This document shows, in pieces, positions 23,164 through 33,600 of a stretch of DNA of 44,961 bases. Under the pieces are notes generated by a model. It did no database searches and had not been told where the DNA came from. It was given only the letters and a program-made list of their open reading frames with translations. Origin of the DNA: Candidatus Aegiribacteria sp. (GTDB lineage Bacteria; Fermentibacterota; Fermentibacteria; Fermentibacterales; JCC-6); contig JAUVLV010000016.1 in NCBI GenBank assembly GCA_030600545.1, forward strand, positions 1-44,961. The letters run 5' to 3'. The translations under genes and the position numbers were made by a program. Within the stretch, counting starts at the first letter, position 1; each line of letters opens with the position of its first letter.

Positions 23164-24507
23164 ATGGAACCTTTCAATCCATCTGATTTATGGAACCGAT
23201 GTCTTTATGAGGCATCGAAACATCTTGAAGCAACCGAATTTGATGCCTGGCTGAAAAATTCATCTTACGAAGACATCAATGGAACCAGGCTTGTCATAAG
23301 ATTCAGAAATTCTTTTGTTGCCGGACATGTTAAATCACGTTTCGGCAGTATGCTTGAAGATATTATCCGTGATATCTCCGGAATGAACGAACTTGCCCTT
23401 CAGTTTATCGGAGATCCCGCCAAACCAGGTCCATCATCCTCCGAAAGACTTTTCACCAGCAGTACTCTTTCTTCTTCAGATTCAACCTTCCTTCGATCGA
23501 ATTATACCTTTGATCATTTCATTGTTGGCCCCAACAATCAGCTTGCCCACGCTGGCGCACTTGCCGTAAGCCGTGATATCGATTCAACAATCTACAACCC
23601 TCTTTTTATTTACGGTGGAGTGGGCCTTGGAAAAACACATCTCATTCAGGCCATAGCCCATCATCTCAGACAGAAAGATCAAAAGAGAACTTTCAGTTAC
23701 CTTTCAACGGAACTCCTTGTTGAAACTTTCATTAAGGGTGTAATTCAGAATGACTACACAAAATTCCGGAGGCTTTTTCAGGGAATCGATTATCTTCTAC
23801 TGGATGATATTCAGTTCCTGAAAGGTAAGGTTGAGACTCAAGAAGCTTTTTTCCATCGTTTCAACGAACTGCACCAACACGGTAAACAGATCGTACTCAC
23901 ATCGGACAGGCCTCCACATGAACTTCAGGATCTTCCTGAAAGACTGATAAGCCGTTTCCAGTGGGGGCTTGTTGCCGACATAAAACCTCCTGAATACGAA
24001 ACCCGTCTTGCTATACTCCAGCTTCTTGTCAAAGACGAAGAACTTGAAGTAAGTCATGATGTTCTCGATTATATTGCGTCTTCAATAAGAAAAAACGTAA
24101 GACAGCTTTCCGGTGTAATTCACAGACTTGCTGCCATGTCCAGACTAACAAAATGCAAGATAGACATGAATCTTGCCCAGAAGGAAATAAGTTCATCTCT
24201 CGGTACAATTACCAGAAGACTGACTCCCGGTAATATCGCTTCAGTGGTTGCTGAGAGTTTTGACGTTTCTCCAAGCCAGCTTAAGGGAAAACAGAGGAAA
24301 CGTAGTGTTCTTGTACCAAGACAGGTTGCAATGTCCCTCATCAGAGAACTTACTTCTTTATCTCTTAAGGATATAGGTTCCTTTTTTTCTGGGAGGGATC
24401 ATTCCACTGTTCTGAACTCCATTGACAGGATAGAAGAGCTTAAGCAGAAAGAACCAGATCTTGATAGAAAAATCGAGGAGATCAGGCGTAAGCTTATTTC
24501 CATTTGA
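23164..24507 (+). CDS. dnaA: chromosomal replication initiator DnaA
   Basis: 447 residues from ATG 23164. TTG 23149 in frame would add five residues, and neither start has a strong Shine-Dalgarno. Domain I is at 1-80, a short linker at about 85-112, then the AAA+ domain with Walker A IYGGVGLGKTHL (about 149-160) and Walker B YLLLDDIQFLKG. Domain IV carries the DnaA-box-binding helix-turn-helix LTSLSLKDIGSFF with the signature GRDHSTVLNSI. It binds DnaA boxes and melts oriC. Transcription divides here: genes to the left run leftward, those to the right rightward. Confidence 0.96.
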   Translation: MEPFNPSDLWNRCLYEASKHLEATEFDAWLKNSSYEDINGTRLVIRFRNSFVAGHVKSRFGSMLEDIIRDISGMNELALQFIGDPAKPGPSSSERLFTSSTLSSSDSTFLRSNYTFDHFIVGPNNQLAHAGALAVSRDIDSTIYNPLFIYGGVGLGKTHLIQAIAHHLRQKDQKRTFSYLSTELLVETFIKGVIQNDYTKFRRLFQGIDYLLLDDIQFLKGKVETQEAFFHRFNELHQHGKQIVLTSDRPPHELQDLPERLISRFQWGLVADIKPPEYETRLAILQLLVKDEELEVSHDVLDYIASSIRKNVRQLSGVIHRLAAMSRLTKCKIDMNLAQKEISSSLGTITRRLTPGNIASVVAESFDVSPSQLKGKQRKRSVLVPRQVAMSLIRELTSLSLKDIGSFFSGRDHSTVLNSIDRIEELKQKEPDLDRKIEEIRRKLISI

Positions 24508-24732
24508 CAGTAACAATCTCAATTCTTCCTTTTGTGCAGAACCTTTTCTTTTAAGTCTTCAAAATATCTTAATGTTGAAAAGTCTTTTTTTACTATTTCA
24601 TTATCAACAACTTTTCCACTTTTACAATTCCCTCTCTACTTTTACGCATGTGACATGTCCACATATCCACATGTATAATAACTATTATTATTGTTCTCTA
24701 ATTACTATATTTATAAAGCTGGAGGAAATCTC
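24508..24732. other. dnaA-dnaN intergenic region, candidate oriC unwinding element
   Basis: 225 bases, strongly AT-rich and T-rich on one strand. DnaA-box-like sequences are TTATCAACA (24601-24609), ATATCCACA (24663-24671) and a weaker TTTTCCAC nearby. They are followed by a run of A/T-rich trinucleotides (about 24675-24715) that could melt. Many bacteria place oriC or its second half here. The dnaN ribosome site GGAGG is at the right end. Confidence 0.6.
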
Positions 24733-25854
24733 ATGATTAAACTTCTTGTTAACCATTCTGACTTACTTAAAGGTCTTAATTGTGTTGCCACCGCCCTCCC
24801 TTCAAGAAGCAGTCTTCCTTACCTTACTAACGTGCTTCTTGAAACAGAAGGAGACACCTTACGTTTATCGGCAACTGATCTTGACACAACAGTCATTACC
24901 ACAATTCCTGCATCGGTGACTACTTCAGGTTCAATCACGCTTCCAGGTAAGAAGCTTCATGAGATAGTTCGTGAACTTCCCGAAGAAGACGTACGTTTTA
25001 GCGGTACAGGTAACAGAATAACAATAAGTTGTGGAAATGGTTCTTTTTCTCTCAGTGGAAACTCCAGCGAGCAATTCCCTTCCCTTCCTTCCAGAAGTGG
25101 TGTTGAACCAGCAGCCATACCAGTCGATGTTTTTTCTGATGCGATAAGAAAAACATCGTATGCTGTAGCAAAGGATGATTACAGAGCCACACTTAACGGA
25201 GCACTTCTTGATATCAGTGAAAATGGTTTTGAGATGGTTGCTACCGATGGACACAGACTTAGCTGTATAACTATGGGAAGCATGTCTTTAAACGTGAATA
25301 TTCATGCCCTCGTTACACAGAAGGCTTTGAACTTGTTCGCAAAGTTGTCTTCAGATGGTGACGTTCTTATAAGGTATAAAGGCTCGCAGATATCGTTTGA
25401 GTTTGATGATACGATGATTATCAGCAGGACTATAGACGGTGAATATCCTCCTTACAGGAAAGTTATTCCTAATGATAACGACTGTTTTCTTGTTACCAAC
25501 AGACAAGATATGATCTCAGTTCTTAGAAGAGTAAAAACCATGGCTAATCCCTCTACCCACCAGATAAAGTTCTCACTTGAAAAAGATAAGGTTCTTGTTC
25601 ATTCGGAGAGTGCTGATGCAGGAGAGGCTCACGAAGAACTTAGTGCCGAATTCAGTGGCAGTCCATTCCAGATTGGTTTCAATGGAATATTTCTGATGGA
25701 AATCCTTCGCAACATGAGCTGCGAAAGGATAGTTATGAAGATGAAGGACAGCAATACAGCGGTTATAATAAATGATGAAGAGGAATCGGAAGGAACCGAT
25801 TCCTATCTTGCACTCATCATGCCTGTTAAGCTGTCAAAAATAATAGATGAGTAG
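24733..25854 (+). CDS. dnaN: DNA polymerase III beta sliding clamp
   Basis: 373 residues, normal clamp length. ATG 24733 is preceded by GGAGG with good spacing, while a TTG-initiated longer frame would add unrelated residues. Clamp features include the N-terminal LPYLTNVLLETEGDTLRLSA, the second-domain VATDGHRLS, and C-terminal YLALIMPVKL, the common (M/L)P(M/V)(R/K)L ending. It forms a ring that tethers polymerase III. It lies next to dnaA and starts the dnaN-dciA-gyrB-gyrA run. Confidence 0.96.
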   Translation: MIKLLVNHSDLLKGLNCVATALPSRSSLPYLTNVLLETEGDTLRLSATDLDTTVITTIPASVTTSGSITLPGKKLHEIVRELPEEDVRFSGTGNRITISCGNGSFSLSGNSSEQFPSLPSRSGVEPAAIPVDVFSDAIRKTSYAVAKDDYRATLNGALLDISENGFEMVATDGHRLSCITMGSMSLNVNIHALVTQKALNLFAKLSSDGDVLIRYKGSQISFEFDDTMIISRTIDGEYPPYRKVIPNDNDCFLVTNRQDMISVLRRVKTMANPSTHQIKFSLEKDKVLVHSESADAGEAHEELSAEFSGSPFQIGFNGIFLMEILRNMSCERIVMKMKDSNTAVIINDEEESEGTDSYLALIMPVKLSKIIDE

Positions 25855-25871
25855 TTAGGATAACTTAAATC

Positions 25872-26147
25872 TTGCGAAAGATCGACAGTCTTATAAAAGA
25901 GGTCCTCAGCGATTTACAGCCAGACGATTATCAGAAAAGGAATAAAGCTGTAATGCTGTGGAAAAACATCGTCGGAGAAAAACTTGCTGCCTTTACAAGG
26001 CCTGTAGGGTACGATGGATCAATATTGCTTCTCAGTATAAATCATCCTGCAGCATCAATGGAAATTGGACTCAGGAAAATGGAAATACTGAAAAAACTTA
26101 ATTCAGTATGGAGTGAAAAACTCTTTACGGATTTGAAAAAAGTATAG
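25872..26147 (+). CDS. DUF721/DciA-like protein (helicase-loader family)
   Basis: 91 residues starting with TTG 25872, and AGGA lies about 11 bases upstream. The pattern of the DUF721 family is visible: an N-terminal helix (IDSLIKEVLSDL), then LWKNIVGEKLAAFTRPVGY with the conserved Trp and V/IG, then SILLLSINHPAASMEIGLRK. DciA proteins help load the replicative helicase in bacteria lacking DnaC or DnaI. Position between dnaN and gyrB, where recF would usually stand, supports the call. Confidence 0.8.
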   Translation: MRKIDSLIKEVLSDLQPDDYQKRNKAVMLWKNIVGEKLAAFTRPVGYDGSILLLSINHPAASMEIGLRKMEILKKLNSVWSEKLFTDLKKV

Positions 26148-26173
26148 CAGGGAAAGATGAAAGGTAAATAAAT

Positions 26174-28099
26174 TTGACCGGGAATACTAAAACATATGAC
26201 GCGAACTCGATCAAAGTTCTAAAAGGCATTGAACATGTAAGAAAAAGACCCAGCATGTATATAGGCTCAACTTCACAAACGGGCCTTCATCACCTTGTGT
26301 GGGAGGTTGTGGATAACAGTGTTGATGAAGCGCAGTCAGGATTCTGTACTTCGATAGAGGTTATTCTTCACAAAGATGGATCTGTCTCAGTTAACGACAA
26401 CGGACGCGGAATTCCAGTTGAAATGCATGAAAGCGGCAAATCCGCCCTTGAAGTAGTAATGACTACTCTTCACGCGGGCGGGAAATTCGATAATGAATCG
26501 TACAAGACATCGGGAGGACTACACGGCGTCGGTGTAAGTGTAGTTAACGCATTGTCTGAATGGTTGACCGTTGAGGTCTGTAAGGATGGAACCATCTACA
26601 GACAAAGTTTCCGCAGGGGCGAATCAGAAGGGCATCAGGAAAAGGTAGGTAAATCGGATAAAAGTGGGACAAGGATAAGATTCAAGCCTGATTACGAGGA
26701 AATTTTCGAAACAACAAAGATGAATTTTGAAACACTCTCCGGCAGAATTCGAGAAATTGCTTATCTGAACAATGGATTAGTGTTGAGTATTACCGACGAA
26801 ACATATGAGAACGGAGAAAGAAAAGAAGAGTTTTGTTTCGAAGGGGGCCTGAGCTCGTTCGTAGCCTATATAAACGAAGCCAATACCACTCTTCATGATC
26901 CCGTAAGGATTAGCGGAGAGTTCGAACTTGATGAGGAAGGTTTGATAGTTATTGATGTCGCACTTCAGTATAACAAAGCTTTCCAGGAAGATATTTTTTC
27001 TTTCGTAAACAATATTAATACCATTGACGGGGGTACACACCTTTCCGGGATGAAGTCGGCTCTTACAAGAACATTGAACGAATATGCCATGCAGAATAAC
27101 ATGTTCAACCGGAAGGAAGATTCATTTTCCGGTAGCGATGTAAGAGAGGGTCTGGCAGCGGTTATCAGCGTAAAAATACGTGATCCGCAATTTGAGGGGC
27201 AGACAAAAACCAGGCTTGGCAACAGAAAAGTCCAGGGTGCTGTACTTTCCCATGTAAGCAGGGGACTATCAACCTTCCTTGAAGAAAATCCCTCAATTGC
27301 AAGAAAGCTCATTCAGAAATGCATCGTTAATAACAGTTCCCGCCAGGCGGCAAAGAAGGCAAGGGAGCTTACAAGAAGAAAGTCAGCGCTTGAAACAGCA
27401 GCCCTTCCCGGAAAGCTTGCTGATTGCTCAGTAAATAATCCCGAGGAAGCAGAGCTTTTTATTGTTGAGGGAAATTCAGCGGGAGGTTCAGCAAAACAGG
27501 GGCGTAACAGGCATTTCCAGGCTATCCTTCCACTAAGAGGAAAGATAATCAATGTTGAAAAGGCACAGCTGGGAAGGGTGCTCAAGAATAATGAAATAAG
27601 ATCTATCATCACCGCTGCAGGAACGGGAATCGAAGAGGATTTCGACATAAAAGAACTGCGATACCATAAAATCATAATAATGACCGATGCTGACGTTGAC
27701 GGTTCTCATATAAGAACCCTTCTGCTTACTTTCTTTTACAGGCATATGATAGCGCTGATAGAAAAAGGATATATCTACATCGCCCAGCCCCCGCTGTACC
27801 TTATGAAGAAGGGAAGCGCTAAAAAGTATGCATACAATGAAAAGGAAAGAATTGAAATTGCAGAGGAGTTCGGGAATAGAGGTATTACAGTGCAGAGATA
27901 CAAAGGACTCGGTGAAATGAACCCGGACCAGTTATGGGCAACAACGATGGATCCACAAAAACGAACTCTTCTTAAAGTCAGGCTTGAGAGCGCAATGGAA
28001 GCCAGTCATATCTTTTCAGTTCTTATGGGTGATGATGTTGAACCAAGGCGCGAATTCATACAGCGGCACGCCGCTGATGTAATGAACCTTGATGTATAG
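26174..28099 (+). CDS. gyrB: DNA gyrase subunit B
   Basis: 641 residues, the short form without the proteobacterial insertion. It starts with TTG 26174 with AAAGGT about nine bases before. The GHKL ATPase has EVVDNSVDEAQSG, NDNGRGIPV and GGLHGVGVSVVNAL. The TOPRIM domain has EGNSAGGSAKQGRNRHFQAI, MTDADVDGSHIRTLLL, and RYKGLGEMNPDQLW near the C-terminus. The ATPase half of gyrase introduces negative supercoils. It is followed by gyrA after 29 bases, an operon. Confidence 0.97.
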   Translation: MTGNTKTYDANSIKVLKGIEHVRKRPSMYIGSTSQTGLHHLVWEVVDNSVDEAQSGFCTSIEVILHKDGSVSVNDNGRGIPVEMHESGKSALEVVMTTLHAGGKFDNESYKTSGGLHGVGVSVVNALSEWLTVEVCKDGTIYRQSFRRGESEGHQEKVGKSDKSGTRIRFKPDYEEIFETTKMNFETLSGRIREIAYLNNGLVLSITDETYENGERKEEFCFEGGLSSFVAYINEANTTLHDPVRISGEFELDEEGLIVIDVALQYNKAFQEDIFSFVNNINTIDGGTHLSGMKSALTRTLNEYAMQNNMFNRKEDSFSGSDVREGLAAVISVKIRDPQFEGQTKTRLGNRKVQGAVLSHVSRGLSTFLEENPSIARKLIQKCIVNNSSRQAAKKARELTRRKSALETAALPGKLADCSVNNPEEAELFIVEGNSAGGSAKQGRNRHFQAILPLRGKIINVEKAQLGRVLKNNEIRSIITAAGTGIEEDFDIKELRYHKIIIMTDADVDGSHIRTLLLTFFYRHMIALIEKGYIYIAQPPLYLMKKGSAKKYAYNEKERIEIAEEFGNRGITVQRYKGLGEMNPDQLWATTMDPQKRTLLKVRLESAMEASHIFSVLMGDDVEPRREFIQRHAADVMNLDV

Positions 28100-28128
28100 T
28101 GTCCTGTGAATAAATAAAGAAACTAAGT

Positions 28129-30609
28129 ATGACCGAAAGTCTTGAAGGAGACCAGTTGAGCAGCAGTCATAACATAAAATCGGATGTCATTGATATAGAA
28201 GAGGAAATGAAACGCTCCTATATGGATTATTCCATGAGTGTTATCGTTTCAAGGGCACTGCCTGACGTGAGGGACGGACTGAAGCCGGTACATAGAAGAA
28301 TTCTATATTCAATGTACGAACAGAAGCTCACCCACAAACGCGCGTATAGAAAATCTGCAACCGTAGTGGGTAACGTTCTCGGGAAATACCATCCTCATGG
28401 TGATTCCGCAGTATACGATGCAATGGTTAGAATGGCACAGAATTTCTCTCTCCTCCACCCACTTGTTGACGGACAGGGAAACTTCGGGTCAATTGACGGA
28501 GATCCGGCAGCGGCATACAGATATACGGAAGCCAGAATGTCCAAGCTGGGAGAGGAAATGCTTCAGGACATCGATAAGGAAACCGTTAATATGGTTCCCA
28601 ATTTCGATGACCGCCTGAAAGAACCGTCAGTTCTTCCATCAGGTATACCAAATCTTCTGGTCAATGGTTCATCGGGAATAGCTGTAGGGATGGCTACGAA
28701 CATTCCGCCCCATAACCTGCGAGAGATAGTTAGTGCATGCTGCAGAATTATTGAAAATACTGATACTACCGATGAAGAGCTTTTCAACATAGTCAAAGGA
28801 CCTGACTTTCCCACGGGTGGAATAATCATGGGTATCAGGGGCGTAAGGGATTATTTCAGGACCGGAAAAGGATCCATCCGTGTCCGGGGCAGAGTTAGTA
28901 TAGAGGAAACGCCCAGAGGCAGGGAAGCTATAATAGTTACGGAGATTCCCTACCAGGTAAATAAGACCAAACTCATTGAGAACATAGTAGAACTCGTAAA
29001 GCAGAAAAAAATAGTATCAATCGCTGATCTTAGGGATGAATCCGATAGAGAAGGAATGCGCATCGTAATTGAGTTGAAGAAAGGTGTGCTGTCAGAAGTA
29101 GTCATTAACCAGCTTTACAAGCATACCCCTCTTGCGAAAACATTCGGAGCGAATTGCCTTGCCCTGTATAACGGAAGGCCTCTAAGGCTTACTCTGCGCC
29201 AATTACTGGATTACTATATAGAGCACAGGCACGATGTTATTAAGAGGCGGGTCGAATTTAACCTTTCAAAGGCTGAAGCAAGAATCCACATAGTTGAGGG
29301 ATTGCTTAAGGCGCAGGACTCAATCGAAGAAGTCATAAGGGTTATAAGGAAATCAAGCAGCAGCGATGAGGCAAAACCGGAGCTTATGGAGAGATTCGGT
29401 TTTTCAGAGATACAGGCCCAGGCCATACTTGATATGCGCCTTAGAAGACTCACTGGCCTTGAGAGGGAGGAACTGGAGAAAGAATTCGAGGAGCTGAGAA
29501 TTATTCTTGCAGAACTGAGAGAACTTGCTGCCAGCAGATCAAAGAGGATGCTGGTTGTTTCCGATGAGCTTAAGGAAGTAGCTGAGGAATTCGGCAAAGA
29601 ACGCAGAACAGAAATAGAGCCCTATGCCCCGGGGGAAATAGATATAGAGGATCTTATTCCGGACGACGAAATGGTAATAACCCTTTCGCGCGAGGGGTAT
29701 ATCAAAAGACTCTCGACAGATACGTACAAGAGTCAGCACAGGGGCGGTAAAGGAATTGCCGGAGCCAAAACCAGGCAGGAAGATGCTCTGGATCAGATAT
29801 TCATATCCTCCAATCACAGTTATATATTGTTCTTTACCAACCAGGGAAGATGCTACTGGCTCAAGGTTTACAAGATCCCTGAAGCTGGCCGTACCAGTAA
29901 AGGAAAAGCTATAGTAAATCTATTGGACCTTGAACCCGATGAACGGCCTGTTGCAAATGTCTGTGTTAAGGAATTCGATGAAGACAGATTCATACTTATG
30001 TCAACGAGTAATGGACTGGTTAAAAAAACAGCTCTTTCCAGCTACAGTCATCCACGGAAAAACGGGATATGGGCAATCAAGCTTGATGACAATACTGAAC
30101 TGATCTCCGCTGCCATTACGAATGGCAGCAGCAGGATATTTCTTGCCCTTTCAAACGGGAAAGCCAATAGATTTTCAGAGAAAGAAGTTCGGCCGATGGG
30201 AAGGCATACAAGGGGAGTAAGAGGAATCAGAGTTGATGAAGACGACAGCCTGGTGGGAATGGTTGTTATTGAAAAAGCAGGAAGCCTGCTTACGGTAACT
30301 GAGGGGGGATATGGTAAAAGAACCTCAACTGAGGAATACAGGCTTACCCACCGGGGAAGCGGAGGAGTAATAAATATTCGCAACATCGATAGAAATGGTC
30401 CGGTCATTTCAATAATGCAGGTTTCCGAAGAGGATGAGCTAATCCTTATTTCCGCATTTGGAATGATAATAAGACTTCCTGTAGAACAGATAAGGGAAAT
30501 GGGACGGAATACGATGGGAGTAAGGTTGATGAATCTGCCCAAAGAGGACAGAGTGGTGGACTCAACTATTGTTCATCCTGGCGATGAAGACATTGAACAG
30601 GGAGAATAA
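28129..30609 (+). CDS. gyrA: DNA gyrase subunit A
   Basis: 826 residues. The active-site Tyr is Y132 in [11 protein letters not shown]. The quinolone-determining region reads [19 protein letters not shown], with Ser93 and Asp97 in the positions whose wild-type state is quinolone-sensitive. The C-terminal beta-pinwheel has a GyrA box QHRGGKG (about residue 529), which identifies a true gyrase rather than topoisomerase IV; five further pinwheel repeats follow. The strand-cutting subunit partners GyrB. Confidence 0.97.
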   Translation: MTESLEGDQLSSSHNIKSDVIDIEEEMKRSYMDYSMSVIVSRALPDVRDGLKPVHRRILYSMYEQKLTHKRAYRKSATVVGNVLGKYHPHGDSAVYDAMVRMAQNFSLLHPLVDGQGNFGSIDGDPAAAYRYTEARMSKLGEEMLQDIDKETVNMVPNFDDRLKEPSVLPSGIPNLLVNGSSGIAVGMATNIPPHNLREIVSACCRIIENTDTTDEELFNIVKGPDFPTGGIIMGIRGVRDYFRTGKGSIRVRGRVSIEETPRGREAIIVTEIPYQVNKTKLIENIVELVKQKKIVSIADLRDESDREGMRIVIELKKGVLSEVVINQLYKHTPLAKTFGANCLALYNGRPLRLTLRQLLDYYIEHRHDVIKRRVEFNLSKAEARIHIVEGLLKAQDSIEEVIRVIRKSSSSDEAKPELMERFGFSEIQAQAILDMRLRRLTGLEREELEKEFEELRIILAELRELAASRSKRMLVVSDELKEVAEEFGKERRTEIEPYAPGEIDIEDLIPDDEMVITLSREGYIKRLSTDTYKSQHRGGKGIAGAKTRQEDALDQIFISSNHSYILFFTNQGRCYWLKVYKIPEAGRTSKGKAIVNLLDLEPDERPVANVCVKEFDEDRFILMSTSNGLVKKTALSSYSHPRKNGIWAIKLDDNTELISAAITNGSSRIFLALSNGKANRFSEKEVRPMGRHTRGVRGIRVDEDDSLVGMVVIEKAGSLLTVTEGGYGKRTSTEEYRLTHRGSGGVINIRNIDRNGPVISIMQVSEEDELILISAFGMIIRLPVEQIREMGRNTMGVRLMNLPKEDRVVDSTIVHPGDEDIEQGE

Positions 30610-30674
30610 GAATAGATATTCAAGAAGCTGTAAGGAATATTGAAGCCTGGAGTAGTGAAAATCAACTCTGTTCA

Positions 30675-33600
30675 ATGAAACCTCCCGAAGTTGGAAAGGG
30701 TTTCAGGCTTCCGGAGAAGAGACTTGATACATCCATTATATCACCCGAAACAAAAAGCAGGGTTCTTTCCATTCCTCTTTTTTCCGGGGAGTGGAAAGTT
30801 GCCGGGGAAGCACTTTCATTTTTGCTTGTAACCATAAAAGATAGTGATGTAGATAAACTGCTTGAAAATCTCTCGAATATGCGTAACCCTCCTCCCGTTA
30901 TGGAAGATGCAGCTGTCAAATGGTTCGCAGCACTTACCAATCTCCCGTCGGATGCCGTTGTTGTAGCCGTTCAGGAATTTTTTCATCTTGGCTGGGTGTG
31001 GAATCAGATCGGCCCCAGTACAGGGCTTGTGTTTGATGACCTTATCTCATTGTTATACAAGGCTTTTCTTGTTCTAGCAGAAACCCCCGGCGACCTTTCG
31101 CTTGCCGAAAACTTGATTCAGAAGGGTATCCAATGGCCCCAGCGGTTCGGTTTCATGCTTGAAAGGACCAGAATAGGTGGAGGAAATGTTATAAGAGCTC
31201 TTGCGAGAGCAAACGAGATAATGAAAGAATTCCAGCCGGTTGTACATGAATCCCTTGTAGATTTCGCAGTTGAGACGGGATGGTACCTTCTTGCGGAAGA
31301 AGACCTTCCGGTATGGAGGTCGGTGGGAAGGAACGGGGAATCTCTCTACAGGAAAATGAGAGGATTTTCCGTACAGATGGAAGCTATTCGTACTCTTTCG
31401 GGTTTTCTCGGAAAATTGGAGGAGGAGAAACAACTGCATGCATTACTTGAAAACGCGATAAGAGATGTTATTACAGATATAGAGGGTGATCTTGCAGAAC
31501 AGGAAATAGACGAAGTTATAGACAAACTCTCAGAGCAGGCGATTGAAGCCCTAAAGAGAAGAGCTGAAAGAGACATAAGTATTAAAATAATGGATCTTCC
31601 GGTCACCGAAAGCGGATCCGGTATAGAGTACGGAAGAGCAATCACAGAAATAATGCTTTTCGCCGGAGCTGGCAAGGCTCTATACCATTGTTTCCGCAGG
31701 GTTTATTTAATAGCAGAAGAGAAAAATGACAATCATCTGATAATCATGATAGCCAGACTTGCCCGTGAAAGAAGCGGAATAGATTCTCTGGTGAAAAGAA
31801 AAACGGAGTTTTTCATTGATTACATTCCAATAGCGATCAGGTTTCTTGAGGGAAAGACAAACACGTCAGAAAAAAGAAGGGTGATTAATTCCGTTGGAAG
31901 ACTGATGGACTCGATGCTGACCCATGATGACCCTGAAACAGTAATAAAATCGATGAAAAGCTACCTGGTGAATGTTGAAATAGACCTTGACAAATTGCTG
32001 ACTTCACTGATTCTTTTACTTCGAACGGCTAAAAGTATAAAATTTCAGGACCTTATCTCAAAATGTGATACATTCACCAGTATTCTTGAACTGTTTGACG
32101 ATAATTACAAAAAGAGGTTGCTGGAAGGTGAGCAGACAGACTGGCTTGCACCACTCGCTGAGGAATCTCTTGGTTCAGTGAAGATTATCATGCACACTCT
32201 GGACAGGATAAAGAAGGAAGAACTCAGAGGAAGATTCATGGATAAGGTAATGGCTCCTCTTCTGCAGGAAAAGGATACAGAAGACTCCGTATTAAATGAA
32301 CTGATTTCAACAGCTGTCTCCACTTATAACAGAGAGATGAGCATAGAGCAGCTCCGGAGAGAGGAAACATCCCTTCTGGGAAAGCTTTTCAGGGCAGAGG
32401 ACAGGAGCAAAGCCCTTAAAAAAACAATGGAAAACCTGCTCAGGATTCCAGGTATTGAGGAAAAGAAGGCCAACGACCTGATCTATTCCTCAAGAATGCT
32501 TTGCGAAACACTTTCCCAGCAGGCGGTCTGGGTAGAAAAAACGGGACACAGGATCTTCAGTAAATTCCTTTCCTACGGGCTTACTGCATTCGTGAAAACA
32601 CTGGTTGAACACCCGGATATAGCGGAAAGAATTAACGGGAACTTCATGAGACAAATAATAGACACCATCATTCCCTCAAAGGAAACAGAAGACAGTAATG
32701 TAGCATTGTGGCAACTGAAGACTGCATCGTTGTTCTTCGGTAAGACAATACCCCTTACTACAGAGCTTATTCCGGATAAACCGGATGTTCTTATCCCGTA
32801 TCTCAAAGAGCTATCGGAATTTTCTGTAGCCTCAAGACACGGCGAGCCGGCTGGAGCGGCGTTTCTTTCATGGATATCCCGCAGGCTTGAGACAGAACTG
32901 ATTAATGAATTCGCCAGAAAACTGAGCGATGATACTCCATTCGTGGAATTCGAAGAGAAATTCAATGCCCCGAATCTTATGACAAGATGGCGGAACGTCA
33001 GGGACACTTCTTCAGTAATTATGAAAGACATGGTTGAAACGATTCAATTACTTACCAATAATCCCATTTACCGTCAGATACTTCTCCGCGAGGGGCGGAA
33101 ACTCATAGAGGGCTTCATTGAAAACGGGTGCGGGGATGTAATTTATTCCAGTACTGATAACGGAACTTCCCGTAATGAAATAGAGAAAATCAGGAAAATA
33201 GCAGAAGGCAGTGACATCATTGACATCTTCAGGATACTGGAAAACGCCGGAGACAATGATTCGGAAGAGGAAATTCCAGAAGCAGTTTCGAACTTCTTTC
33301 TGGAACAGTCGTGTCCTCCTGGTCAGAATGCGTGCAGACATTGGCGAAATAACATATTTACCACACTTGAGAATATTCTTCTCGACATAATCATCTTATG
33401 CGATGACAAGAAAAGTCTGGAAGAGATCGAACAGATGATAGATGATTTTGTTGAGATAATCGGGTATCTTGGTACCGATGACGATTTCAAGCCTGATATA
33501 GTTCTTACAGCCTTTGAAAAATCACTGTCAAAAACCGAAGGCGGCAGGAAGATGACCGTTAAGGTTGCCATAAAGAACCTTGACAAAAATGTATACAAAC

